Made by a program: the position numbers and the translations under genes. Of a DNA stretch of 64,000 nt, positions 11,413 to 22,084 are shown in pieces (positions within the stretch are counted from its first letter, which is position 1; the number at the start of each line of letters is the position of its first letter). Source of the DNA: Tigriopus japonicus (lineage: Eukaryota > Arthropoda > Copepoda > Harpacticoida > Harpacticidae). The notes under the pieces were generated by a model. The model worked only from the letters and a program-made list of their open reading frames with translations, did not search any database and was not told where the DNA came from. The stretch spans positions 7,847,091 through 7,911,090 of the forward strand of contig CM021312.1 of NCBI GenBank assembly GCA_010645155.1. The letters run 5' to 3'.

Positions 11413-11625
11413 TAAGGAAGCCAGAGTGGCCACGCGTACTAGCGCGTTCTTAAAAGTGCCGAGTGTAAGTGCTTCCCCAGACGGCGTAGGTTCGAATCCT
11501 GTTGGGGGTCGGATTGAAGCTGTCGGGAGAAATCCTTGTTTACAGGGAATCGCATTCCTTGTAGCGGTAGTAGAAAATCCGCAAAAACAACAACAACAAC
11601 AAAAAAAAATAAAAACCAAAAATAA
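11413..11625 (+). mobile_element. tRNA-derived SINE
   Basis: The head resembles a long-variable-arm (Leu/Ser-type) tRNA. It contains 'gccagagtggcc' near the 5' end and a perfect B box GGTTCGAATCC at 11489-11499, followed by a T-stem complement. It then runs into about 110 bp of non-tRNA body and ends in (CAA)n and A-rich sequence at 11584-11625. This is the head-body-tail structure of a Pol III SINE. A TTTGAC microsatellite (about 11371-11410) lies immediately upstream. No clear target-site duplication was found. It is not a functional tRNA because the acceptor stem does not close. Confidence 0.75.
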
Positions 11626-11639
11626 AAACTGAAATTACA

Positions 11640-12650
11640 TAATTTTCTACATTGGAACAACTGTCATGTGTTGTCATTCTTAGCATGTCAAAAAATACAC
11701 AAATCTACTACAAAATAAATGTGTGCCAATTTCCTTTAAAGCTTGGTTGAAGCAGATCTGGACATTGGCACATTAATATAATCTCTTTCCCAAAAATCTA
11801 CATGAAAATGTAGGTCAGGATGTTTCTTTATCAGCCGTTGATATGCAATATGCAAAGGGAATTAAGTAAATGCAAAAAATGCAAGTAAAACTGTAACTCA
11901 TTGAAATTTATGAGGTTTTTAGAGTAATGTTTCTGAAGCATTGATGACATCAACAATTAGCACCTAAGGTTAGAACATTGCTTTCGTGGTGATTTCATTT
12001 TTCAACAAATTTTCTAAAATCAATTCCATTTTCAAAAACCAAAGCTTTTGTGGCTTTATCAGCCCTCTCTCTGCCTTGTCTACACAATTAAGCACTACAT
12101 ATCAGCATATAAGTATAAAAAAACAAGTTTTCATGGATAATGCGGAAAGCTTGATCTCAAACTAATACTAATGAGATAAAATTTATTGCAGAGATCAAGT
12201 GATTGTTGGTTAGCTTTATCCCAAAAACATGATAAACTTGAGAGTCAAAAATGGCAGCACTCCCAGTTCGAAACACATAACTCGAAATCCATCCGTAGAA
12301 AAATACCTTGTGACTATTACATCATCAACAGCTGATGTTAACTCTTTTATTTTCCCGCCTAACTGGGCAGTGTTTCCACTGCACGTATTTCGCAAGGAGT
12401 GCGCCGACAATTCTCAACAAGCATTAGCCACATAAAAACGGCTGTTTGAATTCAAGCCATTCAACTTTTTAGTAAAATACGTATTAACTGAAAGATCAAA
12501 GCTAACCAATTTTCAAGCCCCGGTGAATTTGAAAAGTAAAAATAGCAGTGATATCCTTTTAAAACCTTGCTTGTTAAGTCTGACAAGTCTCACTATTTAG
12601 TGCACCACTTTATTGGGTGAATCCTATGTGTCGTTGGCATTGCTGGTAAA
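11640..12650. other. Intergenic, one partial MITE end
   Basis: No gene is seen. At about 12250-12296 the sequence, read in reverse, begins TACGGATGGATTTCGAG and matches the left end of the 298-bp MITE at 523, so it is a diverged or partial copy. The rest is AT-rich and unremarkable. Confidence 0.5.
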
Positions 12651-12654
12651 AAAC

Positions 12655-14553
12655 TTAGTAGTCCAAAAAGTTTTCATCTGATGAGTAGAATCCCGATTTT
12701 TTGTCTTGCTGATTAATTATCGACTTCTTCAAGGCCAGTTTGATTTTGGCTGAATTACGCTGAAAAATAAAGACCAAGTCGTCAGAATAATTGATGCTTC
12801 AATCAGGTGTACGATATATTTAGTTACCTTGGTGATGTTTGCCATTTGTGTGATGGTTTTGCCGAAAGCTATATCGGTTTCCGCAGCGTATTCCGGTCTC
12901 AGGTCAGAATTCCGTGACAATGTGCTACGATTGCGCAGATTGTATGAGTGTGTCGTTTCATTCAGTGTAGACGGTGTCACACTTCGACTTCGGGAGCCTC
13001 GAGAGCTTCGAGAAGGAGGCGGTAGCTTGGTCTTAGGTTGAGGTGGGCAATCTTGTGAATGGGGCGATGCATTGGGTACAATAAGTCCCAATTCAAGAGC
13101 AACATCATCGTCATCTTCGCAAGAAGACACCTCACTAAGATCGGGATGATATTCAGGTCGACCCAACCAGGTTTGATCAGTCTGGGTTGAATTGAAACTT
13201 AAGGTATCATCGTCGCTTTCGCCATCTTCGTCCTCTTCGTTGTCACTCCGATCTGCCCACTCGCCGGGATCCGTGAAGCTTCCTGTGAATGGATCGCTCA
13301 ACAAAGGCTTTTTTCCATCAAGGCTATCTGCAGGTGGAGGTGTTTTCATGATTCGATTAGCAACCTGAAATGTCTCCATTTTCAGCTTCAAATCCGCATT
13401 CTGTCGACGGATATCTTCCAGTATCTTGTTGTTCACTTTGTTGTAGTCTACGTAATTTACAGCCACATATCCGGTGAGACAAACGCAAAGAAAAACTGCG
13501 AGCTTTCGCATCAGCCAAATTCGGAAGTAAATCGTCTCCGGTAGGTCTTCAACATCACCAATTGGTTCGGATCCATTCTGGAGGCTGAAGTTACAAACTA
13601 GTCTTTCCATAAGGAAATTCAGGGAAAGAACGCAATAAAGTAGGAGTCGAGCATCGGAAGTGCGTTTGGTGGCCGTACCCAAATAAACCACCAAAAGACA
13701 AGAGCCATAAAAGACCACAGAGTAGAGCCATGACACCTCGTTTACCACCAGATTCTGAAGCTTACTGAGCCGTTCGAAAATCTCAAAAATCATGGTTCTT
13801 TGTTCCAGCGTTGACGATTTGAACTCCTCCAGCATGTCCTTCACATTTTCTTTGGACGAAGAGATAGCTTGACTTAATATCGTGCCATTGGCAACAATTT
13901 GCCGCTGATATTCCAAGCTTTCTTTTTGGTTTTTTATAATGTTGACTTGAAGATTAGACGAGTCTTCTAAGTTTCTCGACATTTGAGCCGACGCAGTTGA
14001 GAGGCGGGAAATAGTTTGCTCAGTTTGTTCATGCCAAACTTGTGATTGCAAAAAGTAGCACATATTATGCGTATGCTGAAACCATAATCGAACAAGATTA
14101 AACATGCCAAAAATGGCAAAAACTAAAAAACTCCACTAAATAATTTACCGTAAAGAAATCGGAAAAAGTGCTAAATGCTTTGTGATCCATGTCTTTTAAG
14201 CATTCACTTAAGACCTGATCCCTGGAACACGGATACGTGGTTTGTCCAGCTTTGGCCAAGAAACAATTGGCAAATTGCAAGGCCATGTAGCTCTGCTCAT
14301 CATCGGTTAGTTGTTGACAACCCGTTTCCAAGTCTTGCAGGGCCTTTTTCCAACAAGGTCCGTAACGTGGCATCTTGGCATCAGTGAGAAGTATCTCATA
14401 TTTCTTTTTGCCAACTTGGAGGCGTTCCTCTCTGGCTCCAGCATCAAAGCCTAGACTCACACCAGAACTTTGAACCCACGAACTCATGAAAATGAGGAAG
14501 AGCGTCATTCGGCACCATCGAGAAAGATTCAGGGGCTTTCTGGAGAAATTCAT
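12655..14553 (-). CDS. bmb: Brambleberry / Kar5-GEX1 family nuclear fusion protein
   Basis: Proteins of this family act in nuclear membrane fusion (karyogamy; pronuclear or karyomere fusion in zebrafish). I model three exons: 14553-14149, 14075-12828 and 12759-12655, giving 585 residues. The splices restore the family motif FFTHTHNMC, and the last exon gives a 34-residue basic tail; reading through the second intron instead gives a spurious end. A signal-like hydrophobic N-terminus is followed by the cysteine-rich region (pattern C-W-K...G-C...Y.AL..ANC) and then a heptad-like stretch after the motif QVWHEQTEQTI. Next come three hydrophobic segments around residues 270-370 and an acidic, Ser-rich C-terminus. 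It is divergent from the F-box/LRR gene, with about 1 kb between starts. I am confident of the family. Confidence 0.9.
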
Positions 14554-15563
14554 TTTGCTGGGGAACCTTTGGAACTTGGGACGAGAATTACGCCATCCTT
14601 ATTTTGGTGTGTTATTTTGCTTCCAAATTTGGGTCGCCAACTGACAAGACGCGCTTCCAAATCAAACAGTTGGAACATATAGGAGAAAAGGGAAGACGTT
14701 TGAGATGGGGAAGTCGAAGATGTGAATGAAACGAACACAGTTAGATACAGCTTCACTTTGATATGAATATCATTTTATACATCAGAACATGCATTAGAAA
14801 GTACAAATGACGGTGTGTTTCATTTTTTATCTTCAAAATTCTTCCAGTTTTGGACTTGTCCTTCTCTGTCTTATTTTTTCCTATGTGATCACGTGCAAGA
14901 ATGATCAGGAAAGCGTTTTAGGCCTAGCTAGTCGTTGGATTTTAGGTCCCTAACGTCTTTTACGAAACATCTTGTTTTTTTATCTATTTATCATATTGGT
15001 GAACAAGGACTGGTATGTTATAACTTATTAGTATAATCTGATCGTTTGTGTTCAATTCCATTTAGGAGAATCACAAGTGAACTCCTTAAAGCCCGATTGA
15101 GAACACTGAATTACGACTTTTCTTGCCTTGATTAAGTCATGTTATCAGCCATTGCAATTCTGAAGTCAAACTCTGTGAAATCTGGGTCATCAATCCTCAG
15201 TCAAATAACCTTTTCTTCGATTCGCTTAAATTTCGAAACCCTTTTCTTTTACTTTCACTTTCTGGCAAACCTACGTCAAATTTACGTCTAAGAAACTTGC
15301 CAACATCAGCTGATTTTCATACAAAAATAAACGTGACAGCTGAATGATTACCAAAACGAAAATACTCGAATAACTGAACGCTTCAAAATGCCTCCAAATC
15401 AATCCAAATTGTCGCAACTCGCTGTCAGAACTTTTGCATCATCGTTAAAGCTCATCGCTTAATCAGGATTACTACATGTAAGCCTCCTCCTCCTCGTCCT
15501 CCTTCTCTTGGTCTTGCGCCTGCCCAATCTGTTTGCTCTTTCAATCGCTCAAAACTCTTCGCT
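14554..15563. promoter_or_regulatory. Divergent intergenic / promoter region
   Basis: This lies between the start codons of brambleberry (-) and the F-box/LRR gene (+), so it must carry both promoters. A pyrimidine tract with TCC repeats (15481-15520) lies just before the F-box/LRR start. No clear TATA box or other defined motif is called. Confidence 0.5.
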
Positions 15564-17504
15564 ATGGCCATTTGCAAAGCCGGAGACACGCCTACCTTAC
15601 CGGAGGAATTACTCGTCAAGATCTTTGGCTACCTTAATTTGAACGATGTGCTCGAATGTAGCCTCGTGAATCAGCATTGGCATCGCGCCACACAAACTCA
15701 GAGCCTTCATCGACGAACTTGGCTCCGTTTTCGGACCCAAGAGGATTTTTCGGCGGGATTTCCCCTCGTGACCACCCGCCATTGTTCAGCCTTCACCAAG
15801 ATTCACCTTGAAGGGATTGCCTTGAATTACAATGAAGGGCCATGGGTTCAGATGTGGGATCAAATCACGCCCAGATTGACTTCGTTAGTCTTGGAGAACG
15901 TGGAAACGTCGCCCAATGATGTAATGGCCATTTTGAGGTTGGGTCATAATCTACAAGAAATCGGCCTGGTCAATCTGAGGGACGTGTTCATGTCAGGGAC
16001 GATTTTAGAAAGCAGTGCCGAGAGATTACGTCTGAAGAGCGTCTTGGACAAAGTCAAGACATTAGATTTGGCCCAAAACACGTTTCTCTCTGATGTAGTA
16101 TTCGAGCGAATCGTCGAATGTGTGCCCAATTTGGCTCATCTGTCGCTCCGCAAGTGTCCAATCCTCAAAACATCCCTTGGCTCAGCTACGGAAAAGAGGC
16201 CCAATCGTTCGGTGCTTACCTTTTCTGTCTTGTTGGGGTTTATTCGGAGGCAAGCTTCGGTGCTTCAATCATTGGACTTGGTTGATACGAATTTGGACGG
16301 GATGAGGCTTCAAGATATTGCTGAGGTTGAAAATCTTCGCTTGAAGACAATAAGATTGGCCATGAATCCTCTCTCTCAAGAGGGTGTTTTGCATTTGGTT
16401 CGCTCTCAAAAGAGTCTGACTTCAATGGATTTGGACCAATGCCGTAGAGTTTTTCTGGACTATCCAGCCACCTCTTTGCAGATATTCCAAGAGATGGAAC
16501 AGATTCAAGATCTCAACCTCAGGTTATTATCGATTCCTAAGGGTTTGAATACTTGTTTGTCCAAATTGCATAATCTAGTGCGTTTAGATTGTACCGCGTT
16601 GGATTCATCAAGCAATCATCTACGGGAAGGATTAGCCTCAGGGAAAAGCCAAATGTCACTAAGATCGCTAAAAATTAGTTCGTTCATGAGCTCTCCTGAT
16701 AACTTTCAAGCAATCTTGTCCTTATTTCCGAACTTGGAGGAATTCAGTGCCGAAAATTGTCAAGAGGCCATGGTTGACGGATGCTTGCAAACTTTATTAG
16801 AAACCTGTCCAAAGTTAAGGTCCCTTAATATCGGATCTTGTCCACGCTTGAGTGACATTGGTTTCTGTGGACTTGCCAAATCAGGTCAGGGATCGTTTAT
16901 CGAACCCACTGAGTCCATGAAACTTGACGGCAAAATATTTTTGGGCACCTCAGCTGAAGGAGAGATCATCAATGATGCAGCTAGAATGAGCTCTGCCCGT
17001 GCCTTAGCACAAGTGTGTCTTGAACAGTCAGACGTGGTGAAATTGGACAAGCTCAACCACCTGGAAAGATTAACTCTCAGTAACAGCAATATTACGGACA
17101 TCTCCATTCAACGGGCCTTCAATTTCTTTTGCTTGAGGGAAATCAATTTGAGCAAATGTCTTTTCATTTCCGATACGGGATTCCTCATGCTCTCCGAAAG
17201 AAATCCGTCTTTGGAAGTGGTTGATATTAGTCAAACGGCTATAACAGACTCGGGATTAGTTGGATGTGTGCAAGCCCTTCGAAGATTGGTCAAGTTAAAC
17301 GTGTCCCAATGCCGTTCACTCACTTCGTCTGGGATTTTACAACTGGCCCAGTTTTCAACTCGGCTTCGAGTCTTGGATGTGTCACTGTGTCCGAAAATAA
17401 AGACTGAAACGATTGAAGATCTTCAAGACAGACTTCCTCTTTTGCGACAAGTCAAGATTCGCGGTCTCGAAATATTAGAATGCATTCAAACCTTCGAAGA
17501 CTAA
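15564..17504 (+). CDS. F-box / leucine-rich-repeat protein
   Basis: A single-exon 646-residue protein. An F-box lies at about residues 9-50 (LPEELLVKIFGYL, then LVNQHWHRA). It is followed by leucine-rich repeats of the cysteine-containing FBXL type over most of the length (for example LRSLNIGSCPRLSDIGF and LREINLSKCLFISDTGF). FBXL proteins are substrate receptors of SCF ubiquitin ligases: the F-box binds SKP1 and the LRRs bind the target. I cannot assign a specific FBXL orthologue, and the substrate is unknown. The XRCC2 start lies 64 nt after the stop, with a splice-acceptor sequence between them, suggesting a shared transcript. The start is the first ATG of the frame, after a pyrimidine-rich leader. 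Confidence 0.88.
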   Translation: MAICKAGDTPTLPEELLVKIFGYLNLNDVLECSLVNQHWHRATQTQSLHRRTWLRFRTQEDFSAGFPLVTTRHCSAFTKIHLEGIALNYNEGPWVQMWDQITPRLTSLVLENVETSPNDVMAILRLGHNLQEIGLVNLRDVFMSGTILESSAERLRLKSVLDKVKTLDLAQNTFLSDVVFERIVECVPNLAHLSLRKCPILKTSLGSATEKRPNRSVLTFSVLLGFIRRQASVLQSLDLVDTNLDGMRLQDIAEVENLRLKTIRLAMNPLSQEGVLHLVRSQKSLTSMDLDQCRRVFLDYPATSLQIFQEMEQIQDLNLRLLSIPKGLNTCLSKLHNLVRLDCTALDSSSNHLREGLASGKSQMSLRSLKISSFMSSPDNFQAILSLFPNLEEFSAENCQEAMVDGCLQTLLETCPKLRSLNIGSCPRLSDIGFCGLAKSGQGSFIEPTESMKLDGKIFLGTSAEGEIINDAARMSSARALAQVCLEQSDVVKLDKLNHLERLTLSNSNITDISIQRAFNFFCLREINLSKCLFISDTGFLMLSERNPSLEVVDISQTAITDSGLVGCVQALRRLVKLNVSQCRSLTSSGILQLAQFSTRLRVLDVSLCPKIKTETIEDLQDRLPLLRQVKIRGLEILECIQTFED

Positions 17505-17550
17505 AACAGCTCCATCAATTCACCTTTGCAGTGGTTTTTCTCTTCTAATT

Positions 17551-17554
17551 TCAG
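17551..17554 (+). promoter_or_regulatory. Splice-acceptor sequence before XRCC2 start
   Basis: The polypyrimidine tract and AG (ttttctcttctaatttcag, ending at 17554) lie in the 64-nt gap between the F-box/LRR stop and the XRCC2 ATG, 14 nt before the ATG. With no room for an upstream exon other than the preceding gene, this is a candidate trans-splice site. Confidence 0.5.
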
Positions 17555-17568
17555 GTCCCTCCCCTACT

Positions 17569-18327
17569 ATGAACATTCTAACTGCCATTGCCCAAGAGAG
17601 CGGTCTTGAGCTCGCAGAGAGGCTCTTACCCCGCCCTCGTCTATGTTCGGTGGCTTGTCTTCCTTGTCGTCTTGGTTCAGATCAAGTGCTGGAAATTCAT
17701 GGCCCAGTAGGCACGGGAAAGAGTTTATATCTGGCTCACATTATAACCCAAGTGCTCATTGGGTCGAAAGAAGGCGACATTCTGTTTGTAAATGTTGACC
17801 AAACGATCAGTTCGTACGATTTCCACGATATGTTGACGCGACAAGTCGGGAGTGATGTGTCCATGAAACTTTTAAAGCGGCTTCTAGTGGTGGATGTTTG
17901 TGATCTTGAGGACTTTCACGATCTTCTAACCATTTTACCAAACGCTATTAGTAGTAACTCAAACCTGTTTTTGATTGCAATTGACTCGCTCGGATCTTTC
18001 TATTACGTCGAACGCCTTTCCACGCGAATCTACTCACACGACAGTTATGTAAAACAAAATCTGAAGAAAGTACTCGAATGCCTTGGAAACATCAAGATTC
18101 CCATTATTTTTACGAAGCAAGATATTTTCACCGCAAACGCTAGGACCGCAAGGGCCTTTAAATCTCAGGTCAAGACTTCCATAGAGTTGGAAAATGTCAA
18201 GGACACGGATACCATTAAACGAGGGGTTCTTACCGAGACTTGCGGACTTCGTCAACACACTCATTGCTTCAAACTAGTCCTTACAGGAATGAACGATATT
18301 AGTATGCAACCAGACACATTGCGCTGA
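17569..18327 (+). CDS. XRCC2: XRCC2-like RAD51 paralogue
   Basis: A single-exon 252-residue protein. It has a Walker A motif GPVGTGKS at residues 45-52 preceded by LEIH, as in XRCC2 (LEFHGPEGTGKT). A hydrophobic Walker B-like strand, LFLIAIDSLGSFYY, lies around residues 128-141, aligning with the XRCC2 segment ending DSLSAFYW. The N-terminal SGLELAERL matches the family's SGTELLARL. XRCC2 is part of the RAD51 paralogue complex BCDX2, which assists RAD51 filament assembly in homologous recombination in the nucleus. The C-terminus is shorter and diverged compared with the 280-residue human protein. Its stop lies 3 nt from that of convergent DTWD1, so the mRNAs must overlap at their 3' ends. Confidence 0.87.
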   Translation: MNILTAIAQESGLELAERLLPRPRLCSVACLPCRLGSDQVLEIHGPVGTGKSLYLAHIITQVLIGSKEGDILFVNVDQTISSYDFHDMLTRQVGSDVSMKLLKRLLVVDVCDLEDFHDLLTILPNAISSNSNLFLIAIDSLGSFYYVERLSTRIYSHDSYVKQNLKKVLECLGNIKIPIIFTKQDIFTANARTARAFKSQVKTSIELENVKDTDTIKRGVLTETCGLRQHTHCFKLVLTGMNDISMQPDTLR

Positions 18328-18330
18328 TGT

Positions 18331-19303
18331 TTAATGTTTATACAGCTCATGCAACCTGTGATGCATAAATTTGAAAAGAAACAAGAGCTTGTCAAATTCT
18401 CCATCGTACTTCAATCCCAAGACCTTCGTATGATAATCGTGTAGAAAATAATAGATGGCCTGAAAAGAAGAAGACTCATGGTGAAAGTATGATTCAACGT
18501 AACGTGTTTTTTTTTTCTTCCAAGAGTGGGTCCTTACCTCGATTGTAGCTAGATACTCTTTTGGTTTTCCTTTCTGATTCCGCCAAAACACCGTTTGTCT
18601 GTCGTCCAAAATCAGTTGTGGTAGATTAACAATTCGATCGTCCAAGCAAGTGCTTTTCACTTGGTGCCAAGTACAATCAATGAAGACGATTCTGTCAAAC
18701 TGGGCGCTCTTTTGTGTAGGACTCAAATGCGAAGGAAAGTAATCTTCCAGTTTTCGAGATTTATCTCCAGGAAAGAGGACCAAAACTTTTTCGTCGCGAT
18801 AGTCGGGTATACTCGGGTAGGTAAAAACCCGGACAGAACTCGGACAGATCACTTTGGCATGAATGGCAGAGCTCTGAAAATGGGTTTACTTTTACATCTT
18901 TGTTTAACAAACCATTTCGATTTGGCAGACTTACTTTTCCGTCCAGTTCGTGAGGGTGTTTAATTACGTCAATTTGAATCGGTAATGATGGAATCATGGG
19001 AATTAGATTCGCCGTCTCTTTTAGTGGAATGTAACACGAGTAGCAGTAATACTTTCTTGATTTGTCACATTTCGGGCAAGTGGATCGCTGAGAGATGGCT
19101 TCCAATGCCATTGTGTCTCCTATTTGCAGATTCTGAAAGAACTGATTGTCCTCCAAGACCAACCGTTCGCTCTTCCAAGTGGTTCCAACGTCGGGCGAAG
19201 AGGACTTTCCATTCCAAGGCACCAAATTGAAGCTTTTCGATCGGATGTCAGTCTCCAATAGACCTGAACAAGGAGCATTCTGGAGCCATTCGAGCTCCGA
19301 CAT
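18331..19303 (-). CDS. DTWD1: DTWD1, tRNA-uridine aminocarboxypropyltransferase
   Basis: Three exons (19303-18935, 18873-18538, 18459-18331), all GT-AG in the minus direction and phase 0, give 277 residues. A CxxC...CxxC zinc-binding motif lies at C76, C79, C87 and C90. The signature D-x-T-W is at residues 189-192 (DCTWHQ), followed by the LPQL and FWRNQ regions typical of DTW proteins. Human DTWD1 transfers the aminocarboxypropyl group of S-adenosylmethionine to uridine 20 in the D-loop of tRNAs. TMEM183 ends 99 nt upstream on the same strand, and the ATG is directly preceded by an acceptor-like ...ttttcaattgtag, suggesting a two-gene transcript. It converges with XRCC2 at a 3-nt distance. 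Confidence 0.93.
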
Positions 19304-19320
19304 CTACAATTGAAAATTGA
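19304..19320 (-). promoter_or_regulatory. Splice-acceptor sequence before DTWD1 start
   Basis: In the minus direction the sequence aattttcaattgtag runs directly into the DTWD1 ATG. It lies in the 99-nt gap after the TMEM183 stop. It is a second candidate trans-splice acceptor, like those before XRCC2 and CC2D1. Confidence 0.5.
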
Positions 19321-19402
19321 CGGCTCGTCAGCTTTTTTAGATCGGTTCTTGGTGATCACAGAATTGTTTACTTGTTCATTAGATGAATATATTTCAACCT
19401 GT

Positions 19403-20571
19403 TCAAGATTTGACAATTTGCATGTACGCTGGTTCGTACCAATTCACCAATCTGAAGGCAGTTACACCGTTCAAAACTACAGCGGTTAGATTATCACAAT
19501 TGATCGAATACTGATGGGCTGGAACAAAGCTCATGGCCAGTTTTTGAAACTGGAATCCTGCACCACAAACATTCACATTGATGTCCATCAGTTTTGATCC
19601 CAAGATTGTATAAGGCACATGGCAGAAGCCATTAGTTCTGATCTCCAGTATGACGCACGAGTCCTCCGGATTATGGAAGATATCACAATAAGACATCGCT
19701 CGAGTTGCTTCACCAAAATGCCCATTCTCATCGTCCCGGTCCAAATTCAAAGCCGGAACTTTGGACCGCTGGTCCCATTTATTTAATTGGGCTTTTTTGT
19801 GCTTTTGGAATTTGAAAAAGAACTGAAATCCTTTCCCATTGATTTGCTTTAACCACCATTTCTGACAGAGGAATCCTTTGATGAGGTAAGGCTCTTGGGT
19901 CGGTTTGTTAGTCACCGTGAGGTAAGGTTTATACAAATAGAAGAGGCTCCGTATCACTCGGGATCTAACACAAATACAAAAAAGACCAAAACAACCGTCA
20001 TGTTAAAACCCTTCAATTCAATGAAACACAACTTGATTCCAACAACTCACTTCAAACCTCGCAGACGCTTCATATCCGAGGGGTCTAGATCATCGGGTAG
20101 ATAAGCCCCGGGGTAATAATACCTCCGGAAGAGTTGAGTCCAAAATCCGGCTGTTCGAACAATGGCACAAGTATGACGATTGATCAGACTAAAGGTCTGA
20201 ACTTGGGGCGGTTCGATATGGCGACTCAGGACGTCCCAGAAATCGGCGGGAAACACGTCGTACACCATCCCCGCCCTCTCATCGAAAGTATGATCTTTTT
20301 CCAGTTCTTCCCAATGATCGGGCAGACTCGAGTCTTGATCTAGGATTGCACCACTTTGCGTGAGCTTTTGAAGGCCTTGCGCCGAAGAACACACCGAGAG
20401 AGATTTGGCCAAACGACACTTGCCCGTCACTTCTGACGTGGTAGCATCCGCATAATGCTGCAACGACACATCGTTGAGGAACGGCTTGGTCAGGTTGGAT
20501 TGGGTTCGGGCCTTATTTTTGCGTCTTTTTCCGCCCATGTCAATGTCATAACATGTTTCCGATACATTCAT
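19403..20571 (-). CDS. TMEM183: TMEM183 family protein
   Basis: Two exons (20571-20051 and 19964-19403, intron phase 2) give 360 residues, against 376 in human TMEM183A. The diagnostic region runs across the splice: FWTQLFRRYY, a MKRLRGL segment, then VIRSLFYLYKPY, matching FWTRLYRRHY...MEKLRCL...VIRSLYHMYEPF of TMEM183A. The middle part (about residues 100-150) resembles an F-box. The N-terminus is basic (GGKRRKNKAR), resembling a nuclear signal. Despite its name I see no strong transmembrane segment. The function is poorly known. A shorter start at the internal Met before GGKRRK (20538) is possible. It is the upstream member of a tight pair with DTWD1. Confidence 0.92.
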
Positions 20572-22084
20572 ACAAGCACTTAACTTTCTACTTGCGAACT
20601 TTGTTGTCCCCAGTTTGTTTACGGGAAAAAGGTAATGGCAAAGAGATGAAAAAGAAGTGAGCGACTTGACAAAATGGAATGAGGTAAATTAACGTTCTCC
20701 AATTCGGGCGAGTTTGAACCATAGAGGGGTTCAATTTTAAAGTGATTTTGAGTATATAAAAAGCAAAAACTAAACCTTGATATAGGTTTACAAGAAAAAC
20801 TAGCAAGCTTAAATTGAGATGACTAGGTAAGGGCAAAAAGCGCTTAAATACTTTTGGTAATACATACAATTTTTTCTGCCTTTTTGCACTTTTCGCCTTT
20901 ATTATTCCCTTTTTTCATGAATTTGGCCTAAAACATTGAAATTGTCAAAAATATTCTAATTGTTTAGGAAAAATGTCAGCTTTTGGCAGCGTTTTGTTCA
21001 AGTTAAAAAATAGTTATTATTTAACACATATGGACATTTCTTTGCACTATACTTTGCGATTTTTGGTAACTAAAAGCCTATGTTTATTTGTGGTTTTTGC
21101 AATTTCCTCGAGTTTGTTGAAGTAGGAAAATATAATTTGTGTTTGGGAACTCTCCAGAATGCTCAAAACCCGAAATGTTTGGCTCTGACCGCTTTGACCA
21201 AAGAACTTAATTTTTAGTGTTGACATATCTACATTTTACATTTACATTTTTCGTGTACATTTATACCAATTTGTCGGAAACTAGAAAAAAGTCGAGATTT
21301 ACAGCTTTTGGGAATTTGGGAACTTTTTTATGATATTTTTTACAGATTATCTAACAACCTGGGAACTTCAGGGACCCTTAAAGAATGAAAAAAAAACCAA
21401 TTTGCAAAAAAATAATTGTGTTCCAGTTACTGTTCCTTTTCAAGTCGTTGACCATTGACCTGGAAAGTACCGGCAACAATTTGTAGTCCCGTCTCAAAAC
21501 ACTGCAATTTTGGGCTGCCCTCACTTTTCAAAATGAGATTGCTCAATCGACTTGACCACTCTAGCAAACATTTCTGTGTTCAGGTTTCGAGCTCAGAATC
21601 AGCTGTTAACCTGTATGTATCATGTAGATAGGAAAAAATTCGCTGAAACACACGTTGGACGAGTCATGCCCACAGTTGGGTAAGCTAGGCTGGAGGACTA
21701 GAAAAATCGGTGACGGATGTAGATGTCCAGATTTTCGATGGCTCAGTTTCAATTTCTTGGTGTGCGTGTGGGTTATTTTTTGCCTCACTCGGCTCCTCTG
21801 AGCTCACATAAGGCGGTGATCAAGACAAGTGATGAAAGGTTCATTCCCCTTGCCTCATGTCGGACAACACGAATCCACTAGATGGACAATCTAGGGACAA
21901 CTTTTTTCCAGTCAAGGCCCTCTAGCGTCGCCAATGAAAACTGCCATGCCAGTCAGCCCTCCATTGCAGGCACCAAGGAGCTCAAGGTTGCCTCAAGCTT
22001 TTCACGTCACAGTTCCATATTCTACGTTGAATTCAGAACTAGTAACGTTGCTGTATGTGAGAGATAAAGATACATCATTAGAAA
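20572..22084. other. Intergenic region with a transposon relic
   Basis: No gene is seen. Bases about 20868-21080 are a diverged partial relative of the hAT-type element at 56908-57952 (shared 'tttgcacttttc' and 'ttggtaactaaaag'), without intact ends. The part before 22085 presumably holds the promoter of the zinc-finger gene. Confidence 0.5.

Noticed and set aside
11413..11500. Functional tRNA gene
   Set aside because: The B box is good but the acceptor stem does not close, and a SINE body and tail follow.
12729..12828. Hydrophobic C-terminus of brambleberry obtained by reading straight through
   Set aside because: A GTAACT donor and TTTTTCAG acceptor bracket this stretch, and splicing gives a sensible basic tail ending at 12655.
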